Part shown: piece after piece, positions 9,328-17,807 of the stretch | Layout: each line of letters opens with the position of its first letter | How positions within the stretch are numbered: the stretch's first letter is position 1 | Assembly (NCBI GenBank): GCA_000720845.1 | Contig: JODU01000023.1 | Location: 1-64,000, forward strand | DNA: 64,000 nt | Source: Kitasatospora aureofaciens | GTDB lineage: Bacteria; Actinomycetota; Actinomycetes; Streptomycetales; Streptomycetaceae | Reading direction: 5' to 3' | Made by a program: the position numbers and the translations under genes | The notes under the pieces: generated by a model | The model's database searches: none | Told to the model about the DNA's origin: nothing | What the model saw: only the letters and a program-made list of their open reading frames with translations

Positions 9328-9368
9328 GACGCCGGTTCGGCCGAGGCTCAGTCGGCCGAACCGGCGTC
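9328..9368 (+). terminator. Strong hairpin terminator after UDP-glucose dehydrogenase
   Basis: A perfect 17-bp stem (9328-9344 paired with 9352-9368) with a 7-base loop begins 14 bases after the stop codon. It has no U-tract, as is common for Streptomyces terminators. Confidence 0.8.
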
Positions 9369-9499
9369 GTCCGCATTCTGCCCCACGAAGCGGCGCGGCG
9401 GCCGGTGAACCCCTGGGGGGTTTACGCGTCCTTGGCCCGGTACCGGTGATAACTGTGGTGACCGGAGAACCGAAGACCGCGTGCTTCAAGGAGGAAGTC

Positions 9500-9859
9500 A
9501 TGGCCGTCGCCGAACTGGGCCCCGTCGTCCTGGACTGTCCCGACCCCCGCGCACTGGCCCGCTTCTACGCCGGCGTGCTCGGCGGCACCGTCGAGGGCGA
9601 GGGCGACTGGGTCGACCTGAAACTGCCGGGCGGACAGGCGCTGGCGTTCCAGGCCGCCCCCGGGTTCGTGCCGCCGAAGTGGCCCGCGCCCGACGACTCG
9701 CAGCAGTTCCACCTCGACCTCGAAGTGAAGGACCTGGACGCGGCCGAGAAGGCGGTGCTGGAGCTGGGCGCGAGGCCGCTGGACGCGGACGACCGCACCC
9801 GTACCTTCCGGGTTTACGCCGACCCGGCCGGGCACCCGTTCTGCCTCTGCGCCTGCTGA
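9500..9859 (+). CDS. VOC family protein (glyoxalase/bleomycin-resistance fold), copy 1
   Basis: 119 aa, ATG preceded by AAGGAGGAAGTC. It is a single VOC unit: VVLDCPDPRALARFYAGVLGG at the start, QQFHLDLEVKDLD in the middle and YADPAGHPFCLC at the end. VOC proteins bind metals or hydrophobic substrates. The specific substrate is unknown. It is a paralogue of the gene 31 bases downstream, with the same DCP.P...ARFYA opening and the same ending, so the pair arose by tandem duplication. Confidence 0.8.
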   Translation: MAVAELGPVVLDCPDPRALARFYAGVLGGTVEGEGDWVDLKLPGGQALAFQAAPGFVPPKWPAPDDSQQFHLDLEVKDLDAAEKAVLELGARPLDADDRTRTFRVYADPAGHPFCLCAC

Positions 9860-9890
9860 ACACCGGCCCACGAGCATCCGGAGGACGCCC

Positions 9891-10283
9891 ATGGCACCCG
9901 TGGCACGTTTCCGTTCCGTCGTCGTCGACTGTCCCGAGCCGAGTGAGCTGGCCCGCTTCTACGCGGCGGTCGGGGGCGGCACGCCCGACGAGGAGGACCC
10001 GGACTGGGTGGTCCTCCAGGTGCCCGGCGGACCCCGCCTGTCCTTCCAGCGGGCGCCTGACCTCACGCCGCCCGAGTGGCCGCGCTCCGACCGCAACGCC
10101 CAGCAGTTCCACCTCGACTTCGACGGCGGGGCGACCTGGGCCGAGATGGACGCCGCGCACGAGAGGGTGCTGGCGCTGGGCGCCCGGCCGCTGGACCTGG
10201 AGGACCGGGAGGAGAAGGACTTCATGGTGTACGCCGATCCGGCGGGACATCCGTTCTGCCTGTGCCGGATCGAGCACACGTGA
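9891..10283 (+). CDS. VOC family protein, copy 2
   Basis: 130 aa, ATG with GGAGGA upstream. It resembles copy 1 throughout: VVVDCPEPSELARFYAA, QQFHLDFDGG, then ADPAGHPFCLC. It probably shares a transcript with copy 1, with 31 bases between them. It ends 12 bases from the convergent dipeptidase-like gene. Function beyond the fold is not assignable. Confidence 0.8.
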   Translation: MAPVARFRSVVVDCPEPSELARFYAAVGGGTPDEEDPDWVVLQVPGGPRLSFQRAPDLTPPEWPRSDRNAQQFHLDFDGGATWAEMDAAHERVLALGARPLDLEDREEKDFMVYADPAGHPFCLCRIEHT

Positions 10284-10295
10284 CGCTCGCGCGGA

Positions 10296-11426
10296 CTATC
10301 CGTCCAGGTCGGCGATGGTCGCCGTGGACGGCTCGCGGCGCAGCTGGGCCGCCTTCGCGGTGAAGGCCGCGGCCCGCAGGACGCGCTGGAGGTTGCCCCA
10401 GGTCAGCAGGGCCACGTCCGCCTCGTCCCAGCCGCGCCTGAGCAGCTCGGCGACGAGCCGGGGGTAGCAGGAGGGGTCGCCGAGCTCCAGGGGGTGGGCG
10501 GTACCGGTGTCGTAGGTGCCGGACAGACCCACGCTCCGCGGCCCGGCCACCGTGCGGACGTGGTCGAGGTGGTCGGCGACGTCCCGGACGGTCGGGCCGG
10601 TCTGCTCGGCGGTCAGCGGCACCATGCACAGGCCGCCCGCCGCGCCCAGCTCCACCAGCAGGTCGTCGGGGAGGTTGGCGGGGTGCGGGCGCAGCGCGCG
10701 GGCCGCGGAGCGGGTGCACAGCGCCGGGGCCTTGGACACCGCGAAGGTACGGCGGATGGTCTCCGCGGAGGCGCCGGAGAGGTCGGCGACCACTCCGAGG
10801 CGGTTCATCTCCCGGACGACCTCCTCGCCGAACCGGGTCAGCCCCGCCTCGCTCGCCCAGCCCACCCCGGACAGCGTCAGGGCGCGCAGGCCGAGGGCGT
10901 GCAGGGAGCGCAGGATGCCGAGGCAGTCGCCGAGGGCGGCGGCGCCCGCGGGACCGGGCAGCACGGCGACCCGGCCGCAGTTGCGGGCGTCGATGGCCTG
11001 CCCCGCGTCGTAGGCCAGGCGCAGGCCCTCCGGGTGGGCCCGCACGACCGTCTTGACCAGGTCGAGCTGCTCCAGCGTGGCACCGACCGCCCGGTCCCCG
11101 TCGAGGGACTCGGGCAGGTGCAGCGACCACAGCAGCGCGCCCACGTGCCCCGCGCGCAGCCGCGGCACGTCGGTGTCGACTGCGCTCTCGCCCAGCTCCA
11201 GGTCGTACCAGGGCAGGTGCTTGAGCGCCCACGGCAGGCCGTTGCAGCCGTCGGCGACGGGGTGGGCGGCCAGCACGGCGAGCGCGCGGCTCAGGGGCTC
11301 GTCGTCGGGGTCGGACACGGGCGCGTAGGGCTCCGGCGGAAAGGCCTCCGCGGCGAGCGGCACGGGCAGGTCGTCGAGCCCACCGGCCTCGGTACCGGTG
11401 TGCAGGTCGTCCTGGAGGTCTGCCAT
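10296..11426 (-). CDS. Degenerate membrane-dipeptidase (peptidase M19) homologue, probably inactive
   Basis: 376 aa, ATG at 11426. It aligns with the intact M19 dipeptidase encoded immediately upstream over nearly its whole length, but every expected zinc-site residue is altered. The HxD of DGHNDLPW reads DGCNGLPW (Cys61, Gly63). The bridging Glu of MGAEGG is lost in LPGPAG. The His of DLSH becomes DLSG. The His of SHSSSR becomes CTRSAAR. The frame is open and length preserved, so this looks like a maintained pseudoenzyme rather than a decaying pseudogene. It may regulate or bind dipeptides, or partner with the active paralogue; this is inference. Confidence 0.85.
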   Translation of the reverse strand: MADLQDDLHTGTEAGGLDDLPVPLAAEAFPPEPYAPVSDPDDEPLSRALAVLAAHPVADGCNGLPWALKHLPWYDLELGESAVDTDVPRLRAGHVGALLWSLHLPESLDGDRAVGATLEQLDLVKTVVRAHPEGLRLAYDAGQAIDARNCGRVAVLPGPAGAAALGDCLGILRSLHALGLRALTLSGVGWASEAGLTRFGEEVVREMNRLGVVADLSGASAETIRRTFAVSKAPALCTRSAARALRPHPANLPDDLLVELGAAGGLCMVPLTAEQTGPTVRDVADHLDHVRTVAGPRSVGLSGTYDTGTAHPLELGDPSCYPRLVAELLRRGWDEADVALLTWGNLQRVLRAAAFTAKAAQLRREPSTATIADLDG

Positions 11427-11590
11427 GACGGGCTCCGTACGGTCGTCGTGAGGTACGGCCACCGTCGCACGGAGCGGAAAGGGCTTCCTGGTGGATGGGG
11501 CGTTCGGGGGTACGCGGCTCGCGGGTTCCCGGCATACGGGGGCGGGGCGACCGGACCGACCGGCTGCCCCGCCACGAGGGAGGTGACGGC

Positions 11591-12781
11591 TCAGCCGTCG
11601 AGCTCCTCCAGCGACGCGTTGGACGGCTCCCGCGTGGCCTGGAGCCCCCGGGCCACCTCCTCGGCGGCGTCGAGCACGCGCACCGCGTTCTTCCAGGTCA
11701 GCTTGGCCAGGTCGGCCTGGGACCAGCCGCGGTCGAGCAGCTCGGCGATCAGGTTCGGGTAGCCGGAGACGTCGCCGAGGCCGTCCGGAGTGAAGGGCGT
11801 GCCGTCGTAGTCGCCGCCGATGCCCAGGTGGTCGACGCCCGCGACCTCGCGCATGTGGTCGAGGTGGTCGGCGACCGTGGAGACGGTGGCGACGGGACGG
11901 GGGACGCGCTCCTCGAAGGCGGCGTGGACCTTCATCGCCTCGGGGCCGGAGTCGAGGTGGTGGAAGCCGTGCGCGCGCATGTTCTCGTCCGCCTCGGCGG
12001 TCCAGTCCACCGCGGCCTGGAGCACGAACTTCGGCACGAACGTCACCATCGCCATGCCGCCGTTGGCGGGCAGCCGCTCCAGGACGTCGTCCGGGATGTT
12101 GCGCGGGTGGTCGCAGACGGCCCGGGACGAGGAGTGCGAGAAGATCACCGGCGCGGTGGAGGTGTCCAGCGCGTCGCGCATCGTCGTCGCCGCCACGTGC
12201 GAGAGGTCGACCAGCATGCCCTCGCGGTTCATCTCCCGCACGACCTCGCGGCCGAAGGCCGACAGACCGCCGACGCCGGGCTCGTCGGTCGCCGAGTCCG
12301 CCCACGCGACGTTGTCGTTGTGGGTGAGCGTCATGTAGCGCACGCCGAGCGCGTACAGCGCGCGGAGCGTGGCCAGCGAGTTGTCGATGGAGTGGCCGCC
12401 CTCGGCGCCCATCAGGGACGCGATCCGGCCCTCGGCCCGCGCGGCCTCCATGTCGGCGGCGGTCAGCGCGGCCCGCAGCTGACCGGGGTGGCGGTCGATC
12501 AGCCGCCGTACGCAGTCGATCTGCTCCAGCGTCGCCGTCACCGCGCCCGGCAGGTCGGAGCGGACGTACACCGACCAGTACTGGGCGCCGACACCGCCGG
12601 AGCGCAGCCGCGCCAGGTCGGTGTGCAGGTGCGCGGACTGGTCGGCGGCGATGTCGCGGGCGTCGAGGTCGTAGCGGACCTGCTCGCGCAGCGCCCAGGG
12701 CAGGTCGTTGTGCCCGTCGACGACCGGGAACTCGCGCAGCAGCTCGCGGGCCCGGTCGAGGGAGGCCGTGGAGGTCGTCAT
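11591..12781 (-). CDS. Membrane dipeptidase (peptidase family M19)
   Basis: 396 aa, ATG at 12781. It has the complete M19 metal site: His24 and Asp26 in DGHNDLPW, the bridging Glu in LMGAEGGHS, and the His residues in DLSHVA and FSHSSSRA. The substrate/structural motif GIGGDYDG is also present. M19 enzymes hydrolyse L-L and L-D dipeptides. From memory this is the orthologue of S. coelicolor Sco3058, a structurally studied relative of human renal dipeptidase. No signal peptide is visible, so it is probably cytoplasmic. Next upstream is purE, in the same direction, with a 34-base gap. Confidence 0.92.
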   Translation of the reverse strand: MTTSTASLDRARELLREFPVVDGHNDLPWALREQVRYDLDARDIAADQSAHLHTDLARLRSGGVGAQYWSVYVRSDLPGAVTATLEQIDCVRRLIDRHPGQLRAALTAADMEAARAEGRIASLMGAEGGHSIDNSLATLRALYALGVRYMTLTHNDNVAWADSATDEPGVGGLSAFGREVVREMNREGMLVDLSHVAATTMRDALDTSTAPVIFSHSSSRAVCDHPRNIPDDVLERLPANGGMAMVTFVPKFVLQAAVDWTAEADENMRAHGFHHLDSGPEAMKVHAAFEERVPRPVATVSTVADHLDHMREVAGVDHLGIGGDYDGTPFTPDGLGDVSGYPNLIAELLDRGWSQADLAKLTWKNAVRVLDAAEEVARGLQATREPSNASLEELDG

Positions 12782-12815
12782 GGGCGTGCCTTCCGTCCCT
12801 TCCGTCACTTGTCCG

Positions 12816-13358
12816 TCACTTGCCGAATCCGAAGCCGGCCGCGGAGCCCCCGACCTTGTTGCGCAGCCGCTTGCCCTTCTCGGTGGCCTGGTCGTTGAGC
12901 TCCTGCTGGAACTCGCGCATCCGTCCGAGCAGCTCCTCGTCGTGGGCGGCGAGGATGCGGGCGGCCAGCAGACCGGCGTTGCGGGCGCCGCCGACGGAGA
13001 CGGTGGCGACGGGGACACCGGCCGGCATCTGCACGATGGACAGCAGGCTGTCCATGCCGTCCAGGTACTTCAGCGGCACCGGGACGCCGATGACCGGCAG
13101 CGGGGTGACGGAGGCGAGCATGCCGGGCAGGTGGGCGGCGCCCCCGGCCCCGGCGATGATCGCCTTCAGTCCGCGTCCGGCGGCCTGCTCGCCGTACGCG
13201 ATCATCTCGTGCGGCATGCGGTGCGCGGAGACGACGTCGACCTCGTAGGGGATCTCGAACTCGTCGAGGGCCTTGGCGGCGGCCTCCATGACGGGCCAGT
13301 CGGAGTCCGACCCCATGACGATGCCTACGACCGGGCTCACCGGGCTGGCCTGGCTCAT
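12816..13358 (-). CDS. purE: 5-(carboxyamino)imidazole ribonucleotide mutase
   Basis: 180 aa, ATG at 13358. It shows the PurE signatures GIVMGSDSDWPVM, VVSAHRMP with the catalytic His, and GAGGAAHLPGM. It converts N5-CAIR to CAIR in purine biosynthesis. Its start overlaps the stop of purK (ATGA at 13355-13358), so the two are translationally coupled in the order purK-purE. The C-terminus extends beyond the usual core with a short Gly/Lys-rich tail. Confidence 0.95.
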   Translation of the reverse strand: MSQASPVSPVVGIVMGSDSDWPVMEAAAKALDEFEIPYEVDVVSAHRMPHEMIAYGEQAAGRGLKAIIAGAGGAAHLPGMLASVTPLPVIGVPVPLKYLDGMDSLLSIVQMPAGVPVATVSVGGARNAGLLAARILAAHDEELLGRMREFQQELNDQATEKGKRLRNKVGGSAAGFGFGK

Positions 13359-14506
13359 TCGGTGATCGTCCCTCTCAGGTAGCCGGCAGCGTGACGGGCG
13401 CGCTCCAGCACGTCGTCCAGGTCGTCGCCGTAGGTGTTGACGTGGCCGACCTTGCGGCCGGGCTTCACGTCCTTGCCGTACATGTGGATCTTGAGCTGCG
13501 GGTCGCGGGCCATGCAGTGCAGGTACGCGGAGTACATGTCCGGGTAGTCGCCGCCCAGGACGTTGACCATCACGGTCCACTTCGCGCGCGGGCGCGGGTC
13601 GCCGAGGGGGAGGTCGAGGACCGCGCGGACGTGGTTGGCGAACTGCGAGGTGATCGCGCCGTCCATCGTCCAGTGGCCGGAGTTGTGCGGGCGCATCGCG
13701 AGCTCGTTGACCAGGATGCGTCCGTCGCGGGTCTGGAACAGCTCGACGGCGAGGTGGCCGACGACGCCCAGCTCCTTGGCGATGCCGAGCGCCATCTCCT
13801 CGGCGCGCAGGGCCAGCGCCTCGTCGAGGTCGGGCGCCGGGGCGATCACCGTGTCGCAGACGCCGTTCACCTGCTGGGACTCGACGACGGGGTAGGCCAC
13901 CGCCTGGCCGTGCGGGGAGCGGACCACGTTGGCTGCCAGCTCGCGGACGAAGTCGACCTTCTCCTCCGCCAGCACGGGCACCCCCGCGCGGAAGGGCTCG
14001 GCCGCCTCCTCGACGGAGTCCACGACCCACACGCCCTTGCCGTCGTACCCGCCGCGGACCGTCTTGAGGACCACGGGGAAACCGTCGCCCTCGACGGCGC
14101 CCTCCGCGGCGAAGGCGGCCACGTCGGCCGGATCGCTCACGATCCGGTGCCGCGGGCAGGGCACGCCGATCGCGTCGAGCTTCGCGCGCATCACGCCCTT
14201 GTCCTGGGCGTGCACGAGCGCCTCGGGTCCGGGGCGGACGGGGATGCCGTCCGCCTCCAGGGCCTTGAGGTGCTCGGTCGGCACGTGTTCGTGATCGAAG
14301 GTGATCACGTCACAGCCGCGCGCGAACTCGCGCAACGTGTCCAGATCGCGATAGTCGCCGACGACGACTTCGTTCACGACCTGCGCCGCAGAGTCCTGGG
14401 GAGTGTCACTGAGAAGCTTGAACCTGATGCCGAGCGGGATGCCCGCCTCGTGTGTCATACGAGCGAGCTGGCCACCGCCGACCATGCCGACTACCGGGAA
14501 CGTCAC
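13355..14506 (-). CDS. purK: 5-(carboxyamino)imidazole ribonucleotide synthase
   Basis: 383 aa, GTG at 14506 (MTFPVVGMVGGGQLARM). It is an ATP-grasp enzyme: the N-terminal domain carries GGGQLARM, the central ATP-binding segments include VLKTVRGGYDGKG, and the metal-binding end is VNELAMRPHNSGHW. It carboxylates AIR with bicarbonate and ATP to N5-CAIR, the substrate of the coupled downstream purE. Confidence 0.95.
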   Translation of the reverse strand: MTFPVVGMVGGGQLARMTHEAGIPLGIRFKLLSDTPQDSAAQVVNEVVVGDYRDLDTLREFARGCDVITFDHEHVPTEHLKALEADGIPVRPGPEALVHAQDKGVMRAKLDAIGVPCPRHRIVSDPADVAAFAAEGAVEGDGFPVVLKTVRGGYDGKGVWVVDSVEEAAEPFRAGVPVLAEEKVDFVRELAANVVRSPHGQAVAYPVVESQQVNGVCDTVIAPAPDLDEALALRAEEMALGIAKELGVVGHLAVELFQTRDGRILVNELAMRPHNSGHWTMDGAITSQFANHVRAVLDLPLGDPRPRAKWTVMVNVLGGDYPDMYSAYLHCMARDPQLKIHMYGKDVKPGRKVGHVNTYGDDLDDVLERARHAAGYLRGTITE

Positions 14507-14671
14507 ACCCCTAGCGTATCGGCCGCGCGGAGCCCACCTGTTTACCGGCCGTTTCAGACCGGTCCAGCTGCCCGTTCCGGCTCCCCCGGGTCCGTCCGCA
14601 GGAAGATCGCGCGTCCGGGTGGTTAGCATGAACGGATTGACGCCAACCGATGGACGGGGGCCTGCACGGCC

Positions 14672-15244
14672 ATGGGACATGGTTCCTCGGGTGCTCAGAC
14701 GGCTCCCTCCACTGACCCGGCGCCGCGCGCCGGGATGCGCGGGCGGGTCCACCGGTTCGTGCGTGAGGTGGTGAAGTTCGGCGCCGTGGGCGGCGCGGGG
14801 GTGCTGGTCAACCTCCTGGTCTTCAACTTCGTGCGGCACGTCACCGACCTCCAGGTGGTGCGGGCCAGCATCGTCGCCACGGTCGTCGCGATCGTCTTCA
14901 ACTACGTGGGCTTCCGCTACTTCACCTACCGCGACCGCGACAAGAGCGGCCAGACCCGCGAGATGTCGCTGTTCCTGCTGTTCAGCGCGATCGGGCTGGT
15001 CATCGAGAACGGCGTGCTCTACACGGCGACGTACGGGTTCGGCTGGGACAGCCCGCTGCAGAGCAACATCTTCAAGTTCCTCGGCATCGGGATCGGCACG
15101 CTGTTCCGCTTCTGGTCCTACCGCAGCTGGGTCTTCCGCGCGCTGCCCGCCCGTGAGCCGGTGACGCGGGCGGAGACCTTCCTGGAGCACGAGCACCCGA
15201 CCGCGGTCCCCCGCGCGGACGGTGCCCCCGCCGGCCACCGCTGA
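14672..15244 (+). CDS. GtrA family membrane protein
   Basis: 190 aa. After a polar N-terminus (about 1-32) comes the GtrA core of four membrane helices starting VVKFGAVGGAGVLVNLLVF and including NYVGFRYFTYRDR and FRFWSYRSWVF. GtrA proteins are thought to help flip or supply lipid-linked sugars for polymer glycosylation. With the glycosyltransferase and LCP genes nearby, a role in wall-polymer decoration is plausible but not shown. The ATG at 14672 has no close Shine-Dalgarno site, so the start is uncertain. Confidence 0.82.
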   Translation: MGHGSSGAQTAPSTDPAPRAGMRGRVHRFVREVVKFGAVGGAGVLVNLLVFNFVRHVTDLQVVRASIVATVVAIVFNYVGFRYFTYRDRDKSGQTREMSLFLLFSAIGLVIENGVLYTATYGFGWDSPLQSNIFKFLGIGIGTLFRFWSYRSWVFRALPAREPVTRAETFLEHEHPTAVPRADGAPAGHR

Positions 15245-15267
15245 CCCGCTCCCCCGGCCCGGGGGGC

Positions 15268-16542
15268 TCAGCGCACCGTGTCCCCACCGTCCGCCGAGGA
15301 CTTCTTCGACGGCGGCGTACGGGACAGGAACAGCCCGAAGACCGGTGGACGCCCCTGGAGCAGCTCCAGGCGGCCGCCGTCCGCCTCGGCCAGGTCGCGG
15401 GCGACGGCCAGGCCGATGCCGGTGGAGTTGCGTCCGCTGATCGCCCGCTCGAAGATCCGCGCGCCCAGGTCGCCCGGGACCCCGGGGCCCTCGTCGGTGA
15501 CCTCGACCACGGCCTGGTTGCCGGTCACCCGGGTCCGCAGGGCCACCGTGCCGCCGCCGTGCATCAGGGAGTTCTCGATCAGCGCGGCCAGCACCTGCGC
15601 CACGGCGCCCGGGGTGCCCACGGCCGTCAGATGGCGCTTGCCGGAGCTGACGATGGCCCGGCCCTCACTGCGGTACGCCGGGCGCCACTCGGCGATCTGC
15701 TGCTGGATGACGTCGTCCAGCTCGAAGGTGACGGCGGAGCCGCTGCGCGGGTCGCGGGAGTTGGTGAGCAGCCGGTCCACGACGTCGGTCAGCCGCTCCA
15801 CCTGCGACAGCGCGATCGTCGCCTCCTCCTTCACCGTCTCCGGCTCGTCGGTGAGCGTGATCTCCTCCAGCCGCATCGACAGCGCGGTCAGCGGCGTACG
15901 CAGCTGGTGGGAGGCGTCGGCGGCCAGACGTCGCTCGGCGGTGAGCATCCGGGCGATGCGCTCCGCGGAGGAGTCCAGCACGTCCGCGACCCGGTCCAGC
16001 TCGGGGACGCCGTACCGCTTGTGCCGCGGGCGCGGGTCGCCGGAGCCGAGGCGTTCTGCGGTCTCGGCGAGGTCGGTGAGCGGCGAGGCGAGGCGGTTCG
16101 CCTGCCGGATCGCAAGCAGTACGGCGGCGATCACCGCGAGCAGCGCCACCAGGCCGATGATCAGCAGGGTCCGCCCGACCTCCCGGGTGACCGAGGAGCT
16201 GGGCTCCTCGACGAGGACCGTCTCGCCCTCCTCGCCGGTGGCCCTGCCCTGGAGGACGTCTCCGGACGGCTTGCCGCCGACCTCGATGACCGGCTCGCCG
16301 GGGATGCGGATGACGGCATAGCGGGCGTCGCGGATCTGCTCCCGCAGGAACTCCTCGTCGACGGAACCGGTGCCGATGAGCCGGCTGTCGACAATGCTGG
16401 CCAGCCGCACCGCCTCCAGGTCGACCCGTTCCTGGGCGGTGCTGCTGATGGTCCGGGTCTCGACGATGACGAGGGAGACGCCGAAGACGGCGATCACGAC
16501 GAGCACCACGGCGAGCGTGGACTGGATCAGTCGACGGCGCAT
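15268..16542 (-). CDS. Two-component sensor histidine kinase
   Basis: 424 aa. It has a membrane segment at 7-27, an extracytoplasmic sensor loop of about 95 residues, a second membrane segment at about 124-144, a HAMP-like linker, a DHp domain with ASHQLRTPL (His212) and a catalytic ATPase domain with LIENSLMHGGG, DEGPGVP and GIGLAVARDL. It probably phosphorylates the regulator encoded just upstream. The signal is unknown. The intergenic gap to the regulator gene is 35 bases, so the pair forms an operon. Confidence 0.92.
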   Translation of the reverse strand: MRRRLIQSTLAVVLVVIAVFGVSLVIVETRTISSTAQERVDLEAVRLASIVDSRLIGTGSVDEEFLREQIRDARYAVIRIPGEPVIEVGGKPSGDVLQGRATGEEGETVLVEEPSSSVTREVGRTLLIIGLVALLAVIAAVLLAIRQANRLASPLTDLAETAERLGSGDPRPRHKRYGVPELDRVADVLDSSAERIARMLTAERRLAADASHQLRTPLTALSMRLEEITLTDEPETVKEEATIALSQVERLTDVVDRLLTNSRDPRSGSAVTFELDDVIQQQIAEWRPAYRSEGRAIVSSGKRHLTAVGTPGAVAQVLAALIENSLMHGGGTVALRTRVTGNQAVVEVTDEGPGVPGDLGARIFERAISGRNSTGIGLAVARDLAEADGGRLELLQGRPPVFGLFLSRTPPSKKSSADGGDTVR

Positions 16543-16577
16543 GTCCTCTTACCCGGAAGGCCCCCCTCGGGGCTTGC

Positions 16578-17255
16578 TCAGTTCTTCTCGAAACGGAAGC
16601 CCACGCCGCGCACGGTGGCGATGTAGCGGGGGTTGGCCGCGTCGTCCCCCAGCTTCTTGCGCAGCCAGGAGATGTGCATGTCGAGGGTCTTGGTCGACGA
16701 CCACCAGGTCGTGTCCCAGACCTCGCGCATCAGCTGGTCGCGAGTGACGACCCGGCCGGCGTCGCGCACCAGGACCCGCAGCAGGTCGAACTCCTTCGCG
16801 GTGAGCTGGAGCTCCTCCTCGCCCATCCAGGCCCGGTGCGACTCGACGTCGATGCGCACGCCGTGGGTGGCGGGCGGCTGGGGGGGCTCCACGGCGCCGC
16901 GCCGCAGCAGGGCCCGGACCCGGGCGAGCAGCTCGGCCAGGCGGAAGGGCTTGGTGACGTAGTCGTCGGCGCCCGCGTCCAGGCCCACGACGGTGTCCAC
17001 CTCGTCGGCGCGCGCGGTCAGGATCAGGATCGGCACGGCATGGCCCTCGGACCGCAGCCGGCGGGCGACCTCCAGACCGTCCATGCCCGGCAGGCCCAGG
17101 TCCAGCACGACCAGGTCGACGCCGCCCTGGAGCCCGGCGTCGAGTGCGGTGGGTCCGTCCTCACGCACCTCGACCTCGTACCCTTCCCTGCGCAGAGCGC
17201 GGGCCAGCGGCTCCGAGATGGACGCGTCGTCCTCGGCGAGCAGTACACGGGTCAT
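16578..17255 (-). CDS. OmpR/PhoB-family response regulator
   Basis: 225 aa, ATG at 17255. The receiver domain (1-120) contains the acidic pocket AEDD, phospho-acceptor Asp52 (VVLDLGLPGMDG) and Lys in VTKPF. The C-terminal winged-helix DNA-binding domain (about 130-222) ends with YIATVRGVGFRFEKN. It is the partner of the downstream kinase. Targets cannot be read here, although the divergent peptide-transporter promoter is an obvious candidate. Confidence 0.93.
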   Translation of the reverse strand: MTRVLLAEDDASISEPLARALRREGYEVEVREDGPTALDAGLQGGVDLVVLDLGLPGMDGLEVARRLRSEGHAVPILILTARADEVDTVVGLDAGADDYVTKPFRLAELLARVRALLRRGAVEPPQPPATHGVRIDVESHRAWMGEEELQLTAKEFDLLRVLVRDAGRVVTRDQLMREVWDTTWWSSTKTLDMHISWLRKKLGDDAANPRYIATVRGVGFRFEKN

Positions 17256-17807
17256 GGGCTGATGGTAGACCGCTCGGAGCAACGCCCGGGGCAAGATCGC
17301 TGCCACGGCCGGCGTACAAGGGGCAAGCCGGACACCGGCCGAGCGCGCCCCGGACACCCGCCGTACGACCCGCCTCGTCGACCCCGCGTCCGCACCTGCG
17401 GCTGTGGGGTGCCATCCTGTGATGGACCTTCGAAAGATCGTTCACGGTTCCACAATTACCTGTGATCCGCGTCTCAAGTCCTTCCATACCGGGCGGTGTC
17501 CTGCCGTATGGTGAATCAGCGCCTGTAGCACCCCGTGGACCTTTGGCGACAGTTCGACGCTGAAGGTCACTTTTGTGTGCGGGCCGGCCCCCACGGCCGG
17601 CCTTGAAAGGAATGACCTGTGGCCGGGCCTCACCGCGTGCAGTGACGCGCGCCGAGGCGTGGATCCCGGTGGCCGCCGCCCACCGCTTCGCAATCCGGAG
17701 CGGAATCCCTCAGGCGTGGGACGGGCGGGGAAGTGCCGCCGGTGCCGGCCGCCCCCCACCGGGCGCGCATCGCCTCATGAGCGCGTCCCGACCAGCAAGG
17801 ATCGACC
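17256..17807. other. Long intergenic leader between response regulator and peptide transporter
   Basis: No convincing gene is seen in these 552 bases. The middle part (about 17420-17575) is AT-richer than its surroundings and is a likely promoter zone for the rightward transporter and possibly the leftward two-component operon. A GC hairpin (17582-17588 pairs with 17596-17602) sits about 205 bases before the transporter start and could act in a long 5' leader. Apparent open frames here have no supporting ribosome-binding sites or family similarity. Confidence 0.5.
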
